Shown: positions 1 through 9,097, numbered from the stretch's first letter. The stretch: DNA of 64,000 nt from Bacteroidota bacterium (GCA_021324735.1 JAJPIO010000017.1:1-64000), one strand, 5' to 3'. The notes: generated from the sequence alone by a model not told the origin. Program-made: numbers and translations.

Positions 1-2
1 AT

Positions 3-3000
3 AATGCTGCTCCGTTCACGACGGGCGGCACCATGACCTTTAACGGTGGCACTTCGCCGACAGCGGCAGGCACGCCAGTTATCACGATCAATAACATTCC
101 GAACGGTTCGTTCGGCGAGCAGGTCAACGCCTCGGCAACCGCCGCGGGCGGCATCCAGGTCACAGGCGCTGGCGCCGGTACTGGTGTCGTAATTGACCCA
201 TTCCCGACGGGCATCGCGATCTCCGCTACCACGACCGGTATCTCGATCGGTAACAACGGTGCGATCGGTGTGCCGCCGGTTACCCCGGTCAATCCGACGA
301 CTGGCTTACAGGTCGTAGCGGGAACGACGGGCGCCACCCTCAATATGGCGACGGCGGGTGCTGGCACCGGCCTCGCGATCGGTGGTACAAGCGCTCCGCT
401 CACGGGTGAGACGATCAACTCGACGGGCACGGGCCTCAACATCACTAGCGGTGCAACATCGATCCAGGCAACTGGTACGATCAACACCAGCGGTACGAGC
501 GGCACTGGTTCGCTCTTCACTGGCTCGAGCGCTGGCACGACGACCTTAACAGTCAATAATACCAACAATACGAATGCTCCGGCATTGAATGTTGGTGGTG
601 CCTTTACATCCTCGGGTAATTCGACGGTCGGTACGAATGCCGGCACGACGAACACGTTCGGTAATGCTGCTAACACGACCAATAACATTGGTAATGGCGG
701 TGGCACAACGACGAATACCATCGGTTCTGGCGCGGCGACCAACGCGTTTGGTACTTCCGCAACCACGAACACGTTCGGTTCGACCGCAACGACGAACAGC
801 TTCGGCGTTGGCGCGACGACGAACAACATTGGTACGAGCGGCACCTCGACGAACACGATCGCTGGTACGACGAACATCAATACCGCTGGTGCGTCGAACA
901 CCTCGATCGGTAATGCTGGCAGCACAACGACCGTAACGGGTCCGACGAACATCAATACGACGGGCACTTCGCTCACGACGGTTGGTGCGGGTACGGATCA
1001 GATCTGGGAGCAGATCAACGGCGTCAATACGCTCGGCGTATCGGCCCCTGTCGTTCCTGGTATCGCGAATAACCAGTACGAACTCACCATCGCCGGTGAT
1101 GCTCGCTTCACGGGTACACTCGATGCCGGTAACGTATGGACATCGCTCTTAGCAGCACCGAACATCAAGTTCGATAATGCTTCGGCATACACGACCGGTG
1201 GCACGATGAGCTTCAATAGCACGGGTACCACGAACCCGACCGTAACGATCAACGGCGCGAATACTCAGTATGCATTGCAGGTCAATGGTACGGGCGCTGG
1301 TTCGGGCGGTATCAAGGTGACGGGCGCGGGCGCTGGTACTGGTATCAATGTCGATCCATTCCCGTTCGGCGTAGCTGTACAGGCGACGACAACCGGTATC
1401 ACGGTTGGTTCGACCACGGCTCCAGTGACCGGTGAGACGATCATCGCGACAACGACGGGCGCAACGATCAACATGACCGCTGCCAACACGGGTACCGGTC
1501 TTACGATCGGCGCCGGAACGACCCCGGCAACTGGTGAGACGATCACTGCGGGTACGACCGCGTTGAACGTAACCGGTCCGACGGCTCTCAATGCAACTGG
1601 TATCACGAACATCAATATCAGTGGCGCAGCCGGAACGAACATCGGTAACGCCGGTAGCACGACGACGGTACTCGGACCAACCAATATCAACAATACTGGT
1701 GGTGCGACGACGAACATTGGCGCCGGTGCGATCGCGACGACCAACATCGGCTTCCCGGGTGGTGCAAACACCATCGCTGGTACGACGACTGTCAATGCAA
1801 GCGTTAACAATAACACGTCGATCAACACCGGCACGAGCACGGGTACGGTCGCGATCGGTAACTCGCTTTCGACGACCAACGTCCTCGGTGCGACGAACAT
1901 CAATACCGGCGCTTCTGCTACGCCAACCAATATTGGTAATGCCCTCAGCACCACGACGGTACTCGGGCCGACCAATATCAACAACACGGGCGGTGCGACG
2001 ACGAACATTGCGTCGGGTGCAGCAGCGACCACGAACATCGGTACGCTCGGTGGCACGAACACCATCGCCGGTACCACGACGGTCAATGCTAGCGTCAACG
2101 CTAACACGTCGATCAACACCGGCACGAGCACGGGTACGGTCGCGATCGGTAACTCCGCTTCGACGACCAACATGCTCGGTGTAACGAACATCAATACGAG
2201 CGGCGCTACAGCGACCAACATTGGTAATGCTGGCAGCACGACGACCGTAACGGGTCCGACGAATATCAATAATGCTGCGGCTGCAACGACGAACATTGGC
2301 TTCACGGGCGGTACCAATAATATCAATGGTACGACGGTGGTCAATGGTACGGGCGCAGGCAGCACGGCAATCAACACCGTAGCGAATCCGTGGAATGTGA
2401 CGGCAGCCGGTGCGGCGAACTTCGCTTCTATTGGTTCGGTAACCCCGGGTTCGGGTGCCTTCACGACGCTTACGTCGTCGGGTAACTCGACGATCGGTAC
2501 GGGCGCCGGCCTGACGAACAGCTTTGGTTCGGGCGGTACCGCAACGAACACGTTCGGTTCGAACGCAACGACGAACAGCTTCGGCGTTGGCGCAACGACG
2601 AACAATATCGGTAGCGGCGCTTCGACGAACACGGTGCTCGGTGCAACGACCATCAATACGACGGGTGCAGCGAATACCTCGATCGGTAATTCGGGTAGCA
2701 CGACGACCGTAACAGGTCCGACGAACATCAACACGACGGGTACGTCAACGACGACCATCGGTAACTCGGCAAACGTTGCGTCGCTTACGGCGATCAATGG
2801 TCCGGTAACGATGACGGCGAACGGCCAGCCTTCGAACGAGCTCACGATCTCCAACACGACCGCTACCGGTGGTCAGTGGAATCTTTTGAGCAACGCAGCT
2901 CCGACAGCGGGCAATGCCCAGGGTATTTCCTCCAGCGCGACGAGCACTGCGGGTAATACAGCAATGGCGGGTCAGTTCTCGGTGAACGGCGTTGGTACAA

Positions 3001-3848
3001 CGAACACAGCGTTGAACCTGAACTCGACAGGCGTCAGCACGACGGGTAATGTTGGTGCGAATATCGCGGTAACGGGTGCTTCACCCTCCAACCAGGGTAT
3101 CGTTCTCAACACATCTGGTAGCGGTAGCTCGAATATCGGTATCAGCATGTCGGTCAGCGGTACGGGCCGTATCGGTGAGAATGTTAATATGAATGGTGCC
3201 GGAACGGGCGTTGTCGTAAACAATGGTTCGATTGGCTTCGACGTACCAGGAACGGGTGGAACACTGCCGACCACGGCAACAGCGTTCCGCGCGGTACTTG
3301 GTGCAACGGGTAGCCAGACCGGTCTCGGTGTTAATATGTCAACCGGTGCTTCGGGCGACAATGGTGTTAGCGTATCCAACGTTGGTCTCGGTACCGGCGC
3401 AAGCATCGGTGGTATCACCGGTTCGGGTACGGGCGTGAGCATCAGCGGCGTCACAGCAGGTACGGGCGTTTCGGTTTCGGGTATCACGAGCGGTATCGGC
3501 GTCAACGTAGCTTCGCCAGTCTCTGGTGAAGGCATTAAGGTGGCGGCGGACGGTTCGACGAACACCACCGCCCTCGAGGTGAACAATGGTCAAATTCGTT
3601 CGACGGGTCTTACGACACAGCAGTTTGCTGGTCGTGTAGCATACACGTCCTCGACTCAGACCATCACGAACAACCTCGTGTCGCTCGGTTCGACGATCAT
3701 CGTAACGTACGAGAACATCGCAGCCAACGCGGATAACACAGTCTATACCGCATCGCTCAAGCAGGTGAATACGGGCAGCTTCGTTGTGAACTGCACGCAG
3801 AATCCGTTATTCGGCGGATTTATTTCGTACATCATCATCAATCACTAA
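3..3848 (+). CDS. Giant repetitive Thr/Asn/Gly/Ala-rich surface or fibre-like protein (5' end outside window)
   Basis: The frame is open from the first bases, and residues before the first ATG (position 33) match a later internal module, so the gene starts upstream and only about 1,280 C-terminal residues are here. Composition is almost wholly T, N, G, A, S, I and V, with very few charged or aromatic residues. A long module (about nt 3-480) recurs at about 1170-1620, with shared motifs such as TTGGTM, GAGAGTG, DPFP and TGET. A shorter unit (IGNAGSTTTV followed by GPTNIN) recurs five times. The last 70 residues are different and less repetitive, and resemble the beta-rich C-terminal heads of fibre proteins. 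This suggests a beta-solenoid or fibre at the cell surface. No signal peptide or anchor can be seen because the N-terminus is missing. A phage tail-fibre origin is possible but no phage genes are nearby. Function is unknown. Confidence 0.8.
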   Translation, partial: NAAPFTTGGTMTFNGGTSPTAAGTPVITINNIPNGSFGEQVNASATAAGGIQVTGAGAGTGVVIDPFPTGIAISATTTGISIGNNGAIGVPPVTPVNPTTGLQVVAGTTGATLNMATAGAGTGLAIGGTSAPLTGETINSTGTGLNITSGATSIQATGTINTSGTSGTGSLFTGSSAGTTTLTVNNTNNTNAPALNVGGAFTSSGNSTVGTNAGTTNTFGNAANTTNNIGNGGGTTTNTIGSGAATNAFGTSATTNTFGSTATTNSFGVGATTNNIGTSGTSTNTIAGTTNINTAGASNTSIGNAGSTTTVTGPTNINTTGTSLTTVGAGTDQIWEQINGVNTLGVSAPVVPGIANNQYELTIAGDARFTGTLDAGNVWTSLLAAPNIKFDNASAYTTGGTMSFNSTGTTNPTVTINGANTQYALQVNGTGAGSGGIKVTGAGAGTGINVDPFPFGVAVQATTTGITVGSTTAPVTGETIIATTTGATINMTAANTGTGLTIGAGTTPATGETITAGTTALNVTGPTALNATGITNINISGAAGTNIGNAGSTTTVLGPTNINNTGGATTNIGAGAIATTNIGFPGGANTIAGTTTVNASVNNNTSINTGTSTGTVAIGNSLSTTNVLGATNINTGASATPTNIGNALSTTTVLGPTNINNTGGATTNIASGAAATTNIGTLGGTNTIAGTTTVNASVNANTSINTGTSTGTVAIGNSASTTNMLGVTNINTSGATATNIGNAGSTTTVTGPTNINNAAAATTNIGFTGGTNNINGTTVVNGTGAGSTAINTVANPWNVTAAGAANFASIGSVTPGSGAFTTLTSSGNSTIGTGAGLTNSFGSGGTATNTFGSNATTNSFGVGATTNNIGSGASTNTVLGATTINTTGAANTSIGNSGSTTTVTGPTNINTTGTSTTTIGNSANVASLTAINGPVTMTANGQPSNELTISNTTATGGQWNLLSNAAPTAGNAQGISSSATSTAGNTAMAGQFSVNGVGTTNTALNLNSTGVSTTGNVGANIAVTGASPSNQGIVLNTSGSGSSNIGISMSVSGTGRIGENVNMNGAGTGVVVNNGSIGFDVPGTGGTLPTTATAFRAVLGATGSQTGLGVNMSTGASGDNGVSVSNVGLGTGASIGGITGSGTGVSISGVTAGTGVSVSGITSGIGVNVASPVSGEGIKVAADGSTNTTALEVNNGQIRSTGLTTQQFAGRVAYTSSTQTITNNLVSLGSTIIVTYENIAANADNTVYTASLKQVNTGSFVVNCTQNPLFGGFISYIIINH
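907..2740 (+). repeat. Five in-frame copies of a short repeat inside the giant gene
   Basis: Near-identical units of about 55-60 bp start close to 907, 1637, 1929, 2218 and 2680. They encode IGNxxSTTTV(T/L)GPTNIN. Between them lie related NTFGS/NSFGVGATTNNIG and NTSINTGTSTGTVAIGNS units, also duplicated. DNA-level identity is high (runs of acg, acc and ggt codons), so unequal recombination or slippage could change the length of the gene. Confidence 0.8.
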
Positions 3849-3857
3849 TTTGTGATC

Positions 3858-3890
3858 GCTCGAGAGTCACCAAGCCGGTGACTCTCGAGC
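3858..3890 (+). other. Perfect 14-bp hairpin after the giant gene
   Basis: The arms GCTCGAGAGTCACC (3858-3871) and GGTGACTCTCGAGC (3877-3890) pair perfectly around a 5-nt loop, starting 10 nt after the stop codon. There is no T-run after it, so it is more likely an mRNA 3'-end stabiliser or a bidirectional hairpin than a full intrinsic terminator. Confidence 0.6.
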
Positions 3891-3923
3891 ACAAGTGTTA
3901 ATACTAACGTCAGAGAGAGTTCA

Positions 3924-3968
3924 CACCGGCCCCGCCATCCAATTCGGATCGGCGGGGCCAGGTGTTTT
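3924..3968 (+). terminator. Intrinsic terminator of the giant gene
   Basis: GGCCCCGCC (3928-3936) pairs with GGCGGGGCC (3951-3959). The stem is lengthened outside by CACC/GGTG with one bulged A and inside by ATCC/GGAT. A TTTT run follows immediately. The GC-rich stem and T-run fit Rho-independent termination on the plus strand. Confidence 0.75.
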
Positions 3969-3970
3969 AT

Positions 3971-4160
3971 GGAAGTGATGAATGCTGAATGGTGAACGAA
4001 GGAACGGTGAATGATGAACGTTGAGTGAGGAGTGGTTTATGGTACAGAAATCCCGCAATCATTCTCCCATTAGACGAAGCTTAGAGAATTCAGCATTCAG
4101 TATCACAACTCATCATTCACCGTTCACCATTCTCCATTCTCCGTTCACCACTTACCGTTC
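3971..4160. repeat. Low-complexity TGAATGG/TGATGAA-type repeats with inverted copies
   Basis: Degenerate 7-8-nt units (gatgaat, gctgaat, ggtgaacg) run through 3976-4030. Their reverse complements (cattcacc, gttcaccat) run through 4090-4160. GAACGGTGAATGATG at 4002-4016 pairs perfectly with 4111-4125. The right-hand half reaches the 3' end of the flavin reductase gene. No credible protein is encoded here; it is a short interspersed low-complexity repeat. Confidence 0.6.
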
Positions 4161-4975
4161 GAAAGTGCTTCCCAGGCTTTATCGACCTCTCCACGATCGA
4201 GGTGATGCTTCGCTTTCGAGTGACGCGCTTCGAGATTGGGGAGACCATCCGGAAGCTCTGGGATCGCTTCTAAGCTCGCTAATTGAGCCAGGTGCTTTCC
4301 GGTGAGGATGGGGCTCTCACGGATCTCCTGAGGCAGCCTATCGATGCCTACGAGCGGTTTGGAGGGCTGTGGGAGCACGAAAATGCCTTCTTTGGCCCGA
4401 GTGTAGTAGGGACCGCCTAAACGGGCCACCTGGTCGATCCGGACGGGGTCTATGCCTCCAGTTTCGGTGAGGATCTCCTCGCGTACATGAATGAGGAGGA
4501 CTTCGCAGATCATTAGATTCGGGCTGCCCGGTTTACCACCAAAATCGACGTGCTGAACGAGCTTTGCCTCCATAATGAAGGGACTTTCCGCAACTCCCGG
4601 AGGCTTTACTTTTACACTCGGCCGCTTTGTCAAGCCCGATTTTACGAATTCATCGATGCCGCGCTCGTAGGGCGCCGACGCCAGCGATATCTGATGCACC
4701 ATCTCGTGATTTACGATCGAGACCGTGCACTCCTTCGTCTCGTCGAGGTTCATCATGGTGTGCTTCGCAGCGCCGGTGCGGCCCGAGTATGCGGGACTAA
4801 AACAAATGATCGGTGGATTTACACCGAACGCGTTGAAGAAGCTGAATGGCGAGAGATTACTGGTACCGTCTTTATCGAGGGAAGAGACCAGCGCAATGGG
4901 CCGTGGCGCAACACCGCCGACGAGCAGCCGATGGATCTCCGTATGTGGGACTAATTCCGGATCGAATGAACGCAT
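4145..4975 (-). CDS. Flavin reductase-like FMN-binding domain protein
   Basis: About 276 residues. The segment VPHTEIHRLLVGGVAPRPIALVSS, read with NLSPFSFFNAFGVNPPIICFSP further on, is typical of the flavin-reductase-like split-barrel domain (NADH:flavin oxidoreductases and related FMN proteins). The likely role is binding FMN and reducing it or passing its electrons to a partner that is not visible here. The open frame runs upstream to 5086, but that part is translated REP-like repeat and should not be included. Starts near 4996, 4978 and 4975 are possible. 4975 was chosen because a GGA lies 7 nt before it and the domain begins just after. The C-terminus is a short charged helix that overlaps the low-complexity repeat. 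The gene stands alone. Confidence 0.8.
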   Translation of the reverse strand: MRSFDPELVPHTEIHRLLVGGVAPRPIALVSSLDKDGTSNLSPFSFFNAFGVNPPIICFSPAYSGRTGAAKHTMMNLDETKECTVSIVNHEMVHQISLASAPYERGIDEFVKSGLTKRPSVKVKPPGVAESPFIMEAKLVQHVDFGGKPGSPNLMICEVLLIHVREEILTETGGIDPVRIDQVARLGGPYYTRAKEGIFVLPQPSKPLVGIDRLPQEIRESPILTGKHLAQLASLEAIPELPDGLPNLEARHSKAKHHLDRGEVDKAWEALSNGKW

Positions 4976-5024
4976 CATCGCATCCGAAAACCTCATTCTC
5001 GAAAGGACTGTTCGACGTAGATGC

Positions 5025-5408
5025 GCTACTCCAGCGCTGAAGCGCTTCGCTGTGCATCTGCCGTGCTCCGCACTCCATCCTGCCACGATCGACCGAATCC
5101 CAGTCCGTTAGGACGACCGAAGCATAGCAAAGGCCTTTAGGCCTGGAAAATATTGCGTCCCCTGAATTCAAAGTCCGGTAGGACGACAGACACGTGACGG
5201 TTGGCAAGACTCTGTCGTCCTCCGGACTCCATACGGCAAAACTTACGGCTACTCCAGCGCTAAAGCGCTTCGCTACGCATCTGCCGTGCTCCGCACTAAT
5301 CGTATGGCGAGCTTTTAGTCCGTTAGGACAACCGAAGCATAGCGAAGGCCTTTAGGCCTGGAAAAAAGGCAGCCACCCCAAACGTTAAAGTCCGTCAGGA
5401 CGACAGAA
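5025..5408. repeat. REP-like palindrome array 1
   Basis: Three palindromic cores alternate. The first is AGCGCT-GA-AGCGCT (or TA variant) with the tail GCATCTGCCGTGCTCCGCACT, at 5025-5074 and 5248-5297. The second is AGGCCT-TT-AGGCCT flanked by GAAGCATAGC. The third is AGTCCG(T/G)(T/C)AGGACGAC with its inverse GTCGTCCTCCGGACT. Part of the array (5062-5228) is a near copy, in inverse orientation, of 25675-25841. It is non-coding, and short open frames through it are artefacts of the repeat. It probably spreads with the RAYT gene at 24965-25402. Confidence 0.85.
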
Positions 5409-5469
5409 CCTTGTTCCCGAAGACGAGGCGAAGTGATTCTCCAGTCCGATTGTTTTATCTATCGAAATC

Positions 5470-5643
5470 GGAACCCGGCCATAGGTGCCTATATGTTCAA
5501 CTGTCGCGATTTCATGCTAACAAGTGGCCAGCATACGCCGGCATGCATTGCTGTTCGCGATCATTGAAACCTGACGGCATTTTTCGAAGGGGAGGTCCGA
5601 TTAATGAACGAAATTCAAAACACAAAATCAAAATAATTTGATA
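5470..5643 (+). repeat. 174-bp conserved non-coding element, copy 1
   Basis: This segment is colinear with the reverse complement of 24247-24419 (173 bp). By eye about three quarters of positions agree, and the last 44 bp (5600-5643) are identical. The outer end carries a hairpin with CATAGG at 5480-5485 and CCTAT from 5488, inside GAAC...GTTC. It lies between REP array 1 and the start of the phosphatase gene at 5671, so it may supply a promoter or leader, or be one end of a mobile unit. No open frame is shared by the two copies. Confidence 0.8.
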
Positions 5644-5670
5644 TATCATTAGGAGTACCTCTACTGTACA

Positions 5671-7908
5671 ATGCGCACACGAGCTCTATTTTATATCGTC
5701 TTCGGATTCCTCATTCTGGGGGCATTGCTCGTGCTCGACCTGGTTGCACATTCGTACAGCGCGATGCACGGTGCGTTGCTCGAGCTTATTCGGGCAGGTT
5801 TGCAGGGAGCTGCAATGCTATGGTTCGCCCGTGCTGCGGAGGTCCTGTTCTTCCGTACGTCTTCCGTAAGCCGGGTAGAAGAGGTGCGGCAGGCTGCACG
5901 ATGGCCGATCGTACTCGTCGAGCGGTTCTCGATCGTGCTGGGTGGAAGCGTACTGCTGGCGCTCGCGCCCTACGTTTTTACACTGTCACTTCGCCGGGTA
6001 ACGACGCCCGGTCCGTTCAAGATCGAGCCCGAGCGTTTCGCGACCGTATGGTCGATCGATATTCTCGGCTTCTTGTGGCTCGTCATGCTCGTAGTACTGC
6101 TCATGAGCTTTTGGCAGATCGTCTTTGTGCGGCAATCGCCACACTTTGCCCGACGCCGGTTTATATCATGGGCGGTAGCGGCCGGATTCTTCGCGCTCTT
6201 TACATTGTGGCGCGATGAAGGTGTTATTCCGCCGGGTGCATGGTCCGGTTCGCTTATTGGTGCAGTAGCACTCGTCGTCGGAATTGCCGCGCTCTTGTTG
6301 GGCTATCGGTTGCCATGGCTTCCACACGCGACCCGAGAAGGGAAACAGAAGCTGCTGATGTTCGCAGCGATCAACACGGTCCTCGCGCTTGCGGCCCTGA
6401 TCGCATTCGGTGGGGATAAGCTTCCTGCCGACGAGATATTCGAACGCTATGCACTTTTCTGGCACTCGGCGGCAGTCGCGGCTTTCGGAACATTGGCGAT
6501 CTACTTTGCACTCGTCTTCTTTAGTACGCTGTTTACGTTATCGTCGACGGAACTTGTCGAGCGTAAATCGGCGGAAGTGCAATCGCTTGCACGGTTAACG
6601 CGCTTTTCTTCCGATATCTTATCGAGCGAGTTGTTGCTCGATCTTCCCAAGCTGGCCGAACAGATCACGGCACTTGCTGCCGAGGCAACCGAGTCCGATT
6701 GTGCCTGGCTTGAACTAAGGACCACGAATTCTTTCAATGTAGGCCGCAATAATGGTGAAGAGATCATACGCTCGTATGCCAGTATTGGCGAGCAGGCGGC
6801 GGAGCGGATCATGCAAGAGGCCGAGGGATTCCCCGAAGCGGGACTTCAGATACCATCACCGCGCGGTGAGCTCGAGCGATCGCGTAAGCCGTTCGTTATT
6901 CGCCGGCGGATAAGCAACCGGCAGTATCTATTTCCCAATGCCCAACAGACGACCGAGAATAGGGAGCTGCATTCGCTCGTTGCTGTTCCGCTCATCCGAA
7001 AGGATGAAGTTCGCGGTGGACTGTATGTGGCGAAAGAGCGGGAAGATGCTTTTGATGATGATGACCTCACGGTTCTCACGGCATTCAGTGATGTAGCGTC
7101 GCTTGCTTTGGAAACGGCGAAGCTGGTTCAGAATTCGATCGAGAAGCAAAAGTTCGATGGAGAATTACGTGCGGCGCGCGTAATGCAGAAGAGCCTTCTG
7201 CCCGAGCGGTTTCCCGCTATTCCCGGATTCGATATCTATGCGATCAGCATTCCTGCGTATGATGTCGGAGGTGATTATTATGACTTTTCGACGCTGTGGG
7301 ATGCCTCAACGATGATCGCGATCGGCGATGTATCCGGTAAGGGTATTTCGGCTTCGCTGTATATGGCGGAGACCAAAGGTGTAGTTCAGGCGCTGGCTCC
7401 GATCATGGCGAGCATGACGGAGTTGCTGGATGGGACGAACGCCGCGCTACTCCACAACTCGCCATCGACAGCTTCGCTGCGCCGGTCCTTTGTTACGCTT
7501 GGACTGGTATCGTTTGGTAAGAAGGGCGTTCGTTTCGTTCGTGCCGGGCATACTCCGCTCTTGCATGTTTCGAAGGACGGTTCATTCCGATTCCTGCAGC
7601 CACGGGGCATGGCGGTCGGGCTGATCCATCAACCGATCTTCACCGAGGTATTGGAAGAATTACCCGTCGAAGTTTCCTCGGGAGATGTGCTCGTTCTTTT
7701 TAGCGATGGTATTACCGACGCCCGTAATCCCGAAGGCAAGGAGTTGGGCTACGATCTGCTGGCACAATTCGTCCGCCAGAATTTAGATGTGACGAACGCC
7801 CGCGATCTTACCCTGAAAGTTTTGTCTTCAGTTGCAGAGTATACACAATCGGGCAACTTTGATGATGATGCTACACTCGTTGTAATGAGGTGTCTCGAAA
7901 AATTGTAG
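5671..7908 (+). CDS. Membrane GAF-SpoIIE (RsbU-like) serine phosphatase
   Basis: 745 residues. Residues 1-290 hold about eight hydrophobic segments. A GAF-type sensor domain follows at about 310-485, then a helical linker (GELRAARVMQKSLLPE, the usual entry to these phosphatases). The PP2C/SpoIIE domain is at about 515-740, with metal-binding Asp motifs DVGGDYYDF, IGDVSGKG, FSDGITDARN and NFDDDATLVV. The family dephosphorylates a phosphoserine on a STAS anti-sigma antagonist, and such a gene follows 4 nt downstream, so the pair is probably an operon of a partner-switching stress or sigma-factor pathway. The membrane region and GAF domain would sense the signal, whose nature is unknown. TAGGAG lies 14 nt before the ATG, longer than usual spacing. 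Confidence 0.9.
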   Translation: MRTRALFYIVFGFLILGALLVLDLVAHSYSAMHGALLELIRAGLQGAAMLWFARAAEVLFFRTSSVSRVEEVRQAARWPIVLVERFSIVLGGSVLLALAPYVFTLSLRRVTTPGPFKIEPERFATVWSIDILGFLWLVMLVVLLMSFWQIVFVRQSPHFARRRFISWAVAAGFFALFTLWRDEGVIPPGAWSGSLIGAVALVVGIAALLLGYRLPWLPHATREGKQKLLMFAAINTVLALAALIAFGGDKLPADEIFERYALFWHSAAVAAFGTLAIYFALVFFSTLFTLSSTELVERKSAEVQSLARLTRFSSDILSSELLLDLPKLAEQITALAAEATESDCAWLELRTTNSFNVGRNNGEEIIRSYASIGEQAAERIMQEAEGFPEAGLQIPSPRGELERSRKPFVIRRRISNRQYLFPNAQQTTENRELHSLVAVPLIRKDEVRGGLYVAKEREDAFDDDDLTVLTAFSDVASLALETAKLVQNSIEKQKFDGELRAARVMQKSLLPERFPAIPGFDIYAISIPAYDVGGDYYDFSTLWDASTMIAIGDVSGKGISASLYMAETKGVVQALAPIMASMTELLDGTNAALLHNSPSTASLRRSFVTLGLVSFGKKGVRFVRAGHTPLLHVSKDGSFRFLQPRGMAVGLIHQPIFTEVLEELPVEVSSGDVLVLFSDGITDARNPEGKELGYDLLAQFVRQNLDVTNARDLTLKVLSSVAEYTQSGNFDDDATLVVMRCLEKL

Positions 7909-7912
7909 GTCT

Positions 7913-8290
7913 ATGGCACAAGAAACTTCTACACCATCTCGATTTCATGTTGCAGCCTTTACTCGTCCGGGCTCACCGGTTGCTGTGATCGAGTTGGGAG
8001 GGCAACTGGATGCACACACGGCGCCGGAGTTTGAGCGCTTCCTCGAACGCACCGTTCGTGACGAGGATAAGCATCAGCTCGTACTCGATTTCGAAAAGCT
8101 CGATTACATTTCGAGTGCGGGGCTGGGTGTGCTGATGGGCTTGATCGAAGAAGTGCGTGCTGGTGGCGGTGACATTAAACTTGCGAAGTTACCGGAGAAG
8201 ATCTATCACGTACTTGACCTGCTCGGATTTCCTCTCGTGTTCCAGATCTTTTCGACTATCGAAGAGGCGGAATCAGCGTTTGAAAGTTAA
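7913..8290 (+). CDS. STAS-domain anti-sigma factor antagonist
   Basis: 125 residues forming one STAS domain. The segment VLDFEKLDYISSAGLGVLMG contains the SSAGLG loop with the serine normally phosphorylated by an anti-sigma kinase. It starts 4 nt after the SpoIIE phosphatase stop, so the phosphatase most likely acts on this protein. When dephosphorylated it would bind the anti-sigma kinase and free a sigma factor. Neither kinase nor sigma factor is in the window. The call is firm; the particular pathway is inferred. Confidence 0.92.
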   Translation: MAQETSTPSRFHVAAFTRPGSPVAVIELGGQLDAHTAPEFERFLERTVRDEDKHQLVLDFEKLDYISSAGLGVLMGLIEEVRAGGGDIKLAKLPEKIYHVLDLLGFPLVFQIFSTIEEAESAFES

Positions 8291-8348
8291 AAGAATTTAC
8301 GGTAACAATTTGCCCGTCCGGTGATTGATGTAAGAAACGAGCGTCCCC

Positions 8349-8921
8349 ATGAAGCAAGCTGGTTTCTGCATCATTGCATTTATGCTTTTGGGCTGTCAGC
8401 AGTCCACACAGCCGCAGTCAAAAATGTTCGCTGATGCGAAGCATGCTGGTAACATCTCGACCATCTACGAAATTGGTCCTCACAACGATCCGCCTCCCGC
8501 CACCGATTTTGCCTGGCTCGATTCGACCGGCAAAGTACATTGGTTAAGCGAGTATAAAGGACGAACGGTTGTTCTTAATATATGGGCTTCGTGGTGTTCC
8601 AACTGCATCACAGAGATGCCGGGTTTACAGAACATCGCACAAAACGGTGGCGACTCTATTGTGGTCATCGGCATTTCCAATGATAACCAGCGAAGTAATA
8701 CGTTCGAGACCATTCAAGCCTTCACCAAAGCATATAAGATCACGTATCAGGTCGTGATCGATTCGATGTTACTTTTGACAAGTGATTACATTGCTGCATC
8801 GAATGGGCTGTACAGCATTCCCGAAACGTTTATCATTGGTAAAGATGGAGCGATCAAGTTTCTTCTGCCTGGGGACCATCCGGAAGCCACTATTAAGAGC
8901 TACATTGACAAGGCCAACTGA
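8349..8921 (+). CDS. TlpA/ResA-like thioredoxin-fold lipoprotein
   Basis: 190 residues. A signal sequence ends in the lipobox-like LLGC at about residue 16, so it is probably a lipoprotein facing the periplasm. The domain is AhpC-TSA/redoxin type: PPPATDFAWLD near the start, then the active site WASWCSNC. The CxxC is intact, and the cis-Pro region SIPETFIIGKDG is present. Relatives reduce disulfides in cytochrome c maturation or act as general periplasmic thiol reductases; the substrate here is unknown. It stands alone between the STAS gene and the tRNA. Confidence 0.87.
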   Translation: MKQAGFCIIAFMLLGCQQSTQPQSKMFADAKHAGNISTIYEIGPHNDPPPATDFAWLDSTGKVHWLSEYKGRTVVLNIWASWCSNCITEMPGLQNIAQNGGDSIVVIGISNDNQRSNTFETIQAFTKAYKITYQVVIDSMLLLTSDYIAASNGLYSIPETFIIGKDGAIKFLLPGDHPEATIKSYIDKAN

Positions 8922-8973
8922 GATCGAGGAGCAATCAATTAGAGCTTGGTGTTAAGCGAATCTTACCAGTTTT

Positions 8974-9047
8974 GGCCTCGTAGTTCAGTTGGATAGAACA
9001 TCAGTTTCCTAAACTGAGTGTCGCAGGTTCGAGTCCTGCCGAGGCTA
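8974..9047 (+). tRNA. tRNA-Arg (anticodon CCT)
   Basis: A full cloverleaf can be drawn. The acceptor GGCCTCG/CGAGGCT has one G-T pair, and the D arm is GTTC/GAAC. The anticodon stem TCAGT/ACTGA holds the loop TTCCTAA (anticodon CCT, reads AGG). The variable loop is 5 nt, and the T arm is GCAGG/CCTGC with loop TTCGAGT. The discriminator is A and the 3' CCA is not encoded. Confidence 0.95.
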
Positions 9048-9097
9048 CTGTGTCACCGTTAGCGTATCGAGTTGAGTGTCGAACAAAGTTGAAGCAT

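Noticed and set aside
1265-2857. 530-codon open frame on the minus strand through the giant gene
   Set aside because: It mirrors a codon-biased repetitive plus-strand gene; its product is a featureless Val/Pro/Ala-rich string, and the plus frame is longer and continues past the window edge.
3-3848. Prophage tail-fibre gene
   Set aside because: The C-terminal head resembles fibre proteins, but no capsid, portal, terminase, integrase or lysis gene is in the window. It is kept as a fibre-like protein of unknown origin.
4021-4305. 94-codon open frame between the giant gene and the flavin reductase
   Set aside because: It runs through low-complexity inverted repeats and then antisense to the flavin reductase gene.
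4976-5086. N-terminal extension of the flavin-reductase-like protein
   Set aside because: The upstream codons translate REP-like repeat (AGCGCTTCGC text) and have no counterpart in the protein family.
5025-5408. CRISPR array
   Set aside because: The repeats are palindromic modules of several types with variable spacing, and spacers themselves are repeated at 24.4-25.9 kb. There is no cas gene.
5411-5641. 76-codon open frame in front of the phosphatase gene
   Set aside because: It crosses the 174-bp element whose second copy does not keep the frame. No protein features.
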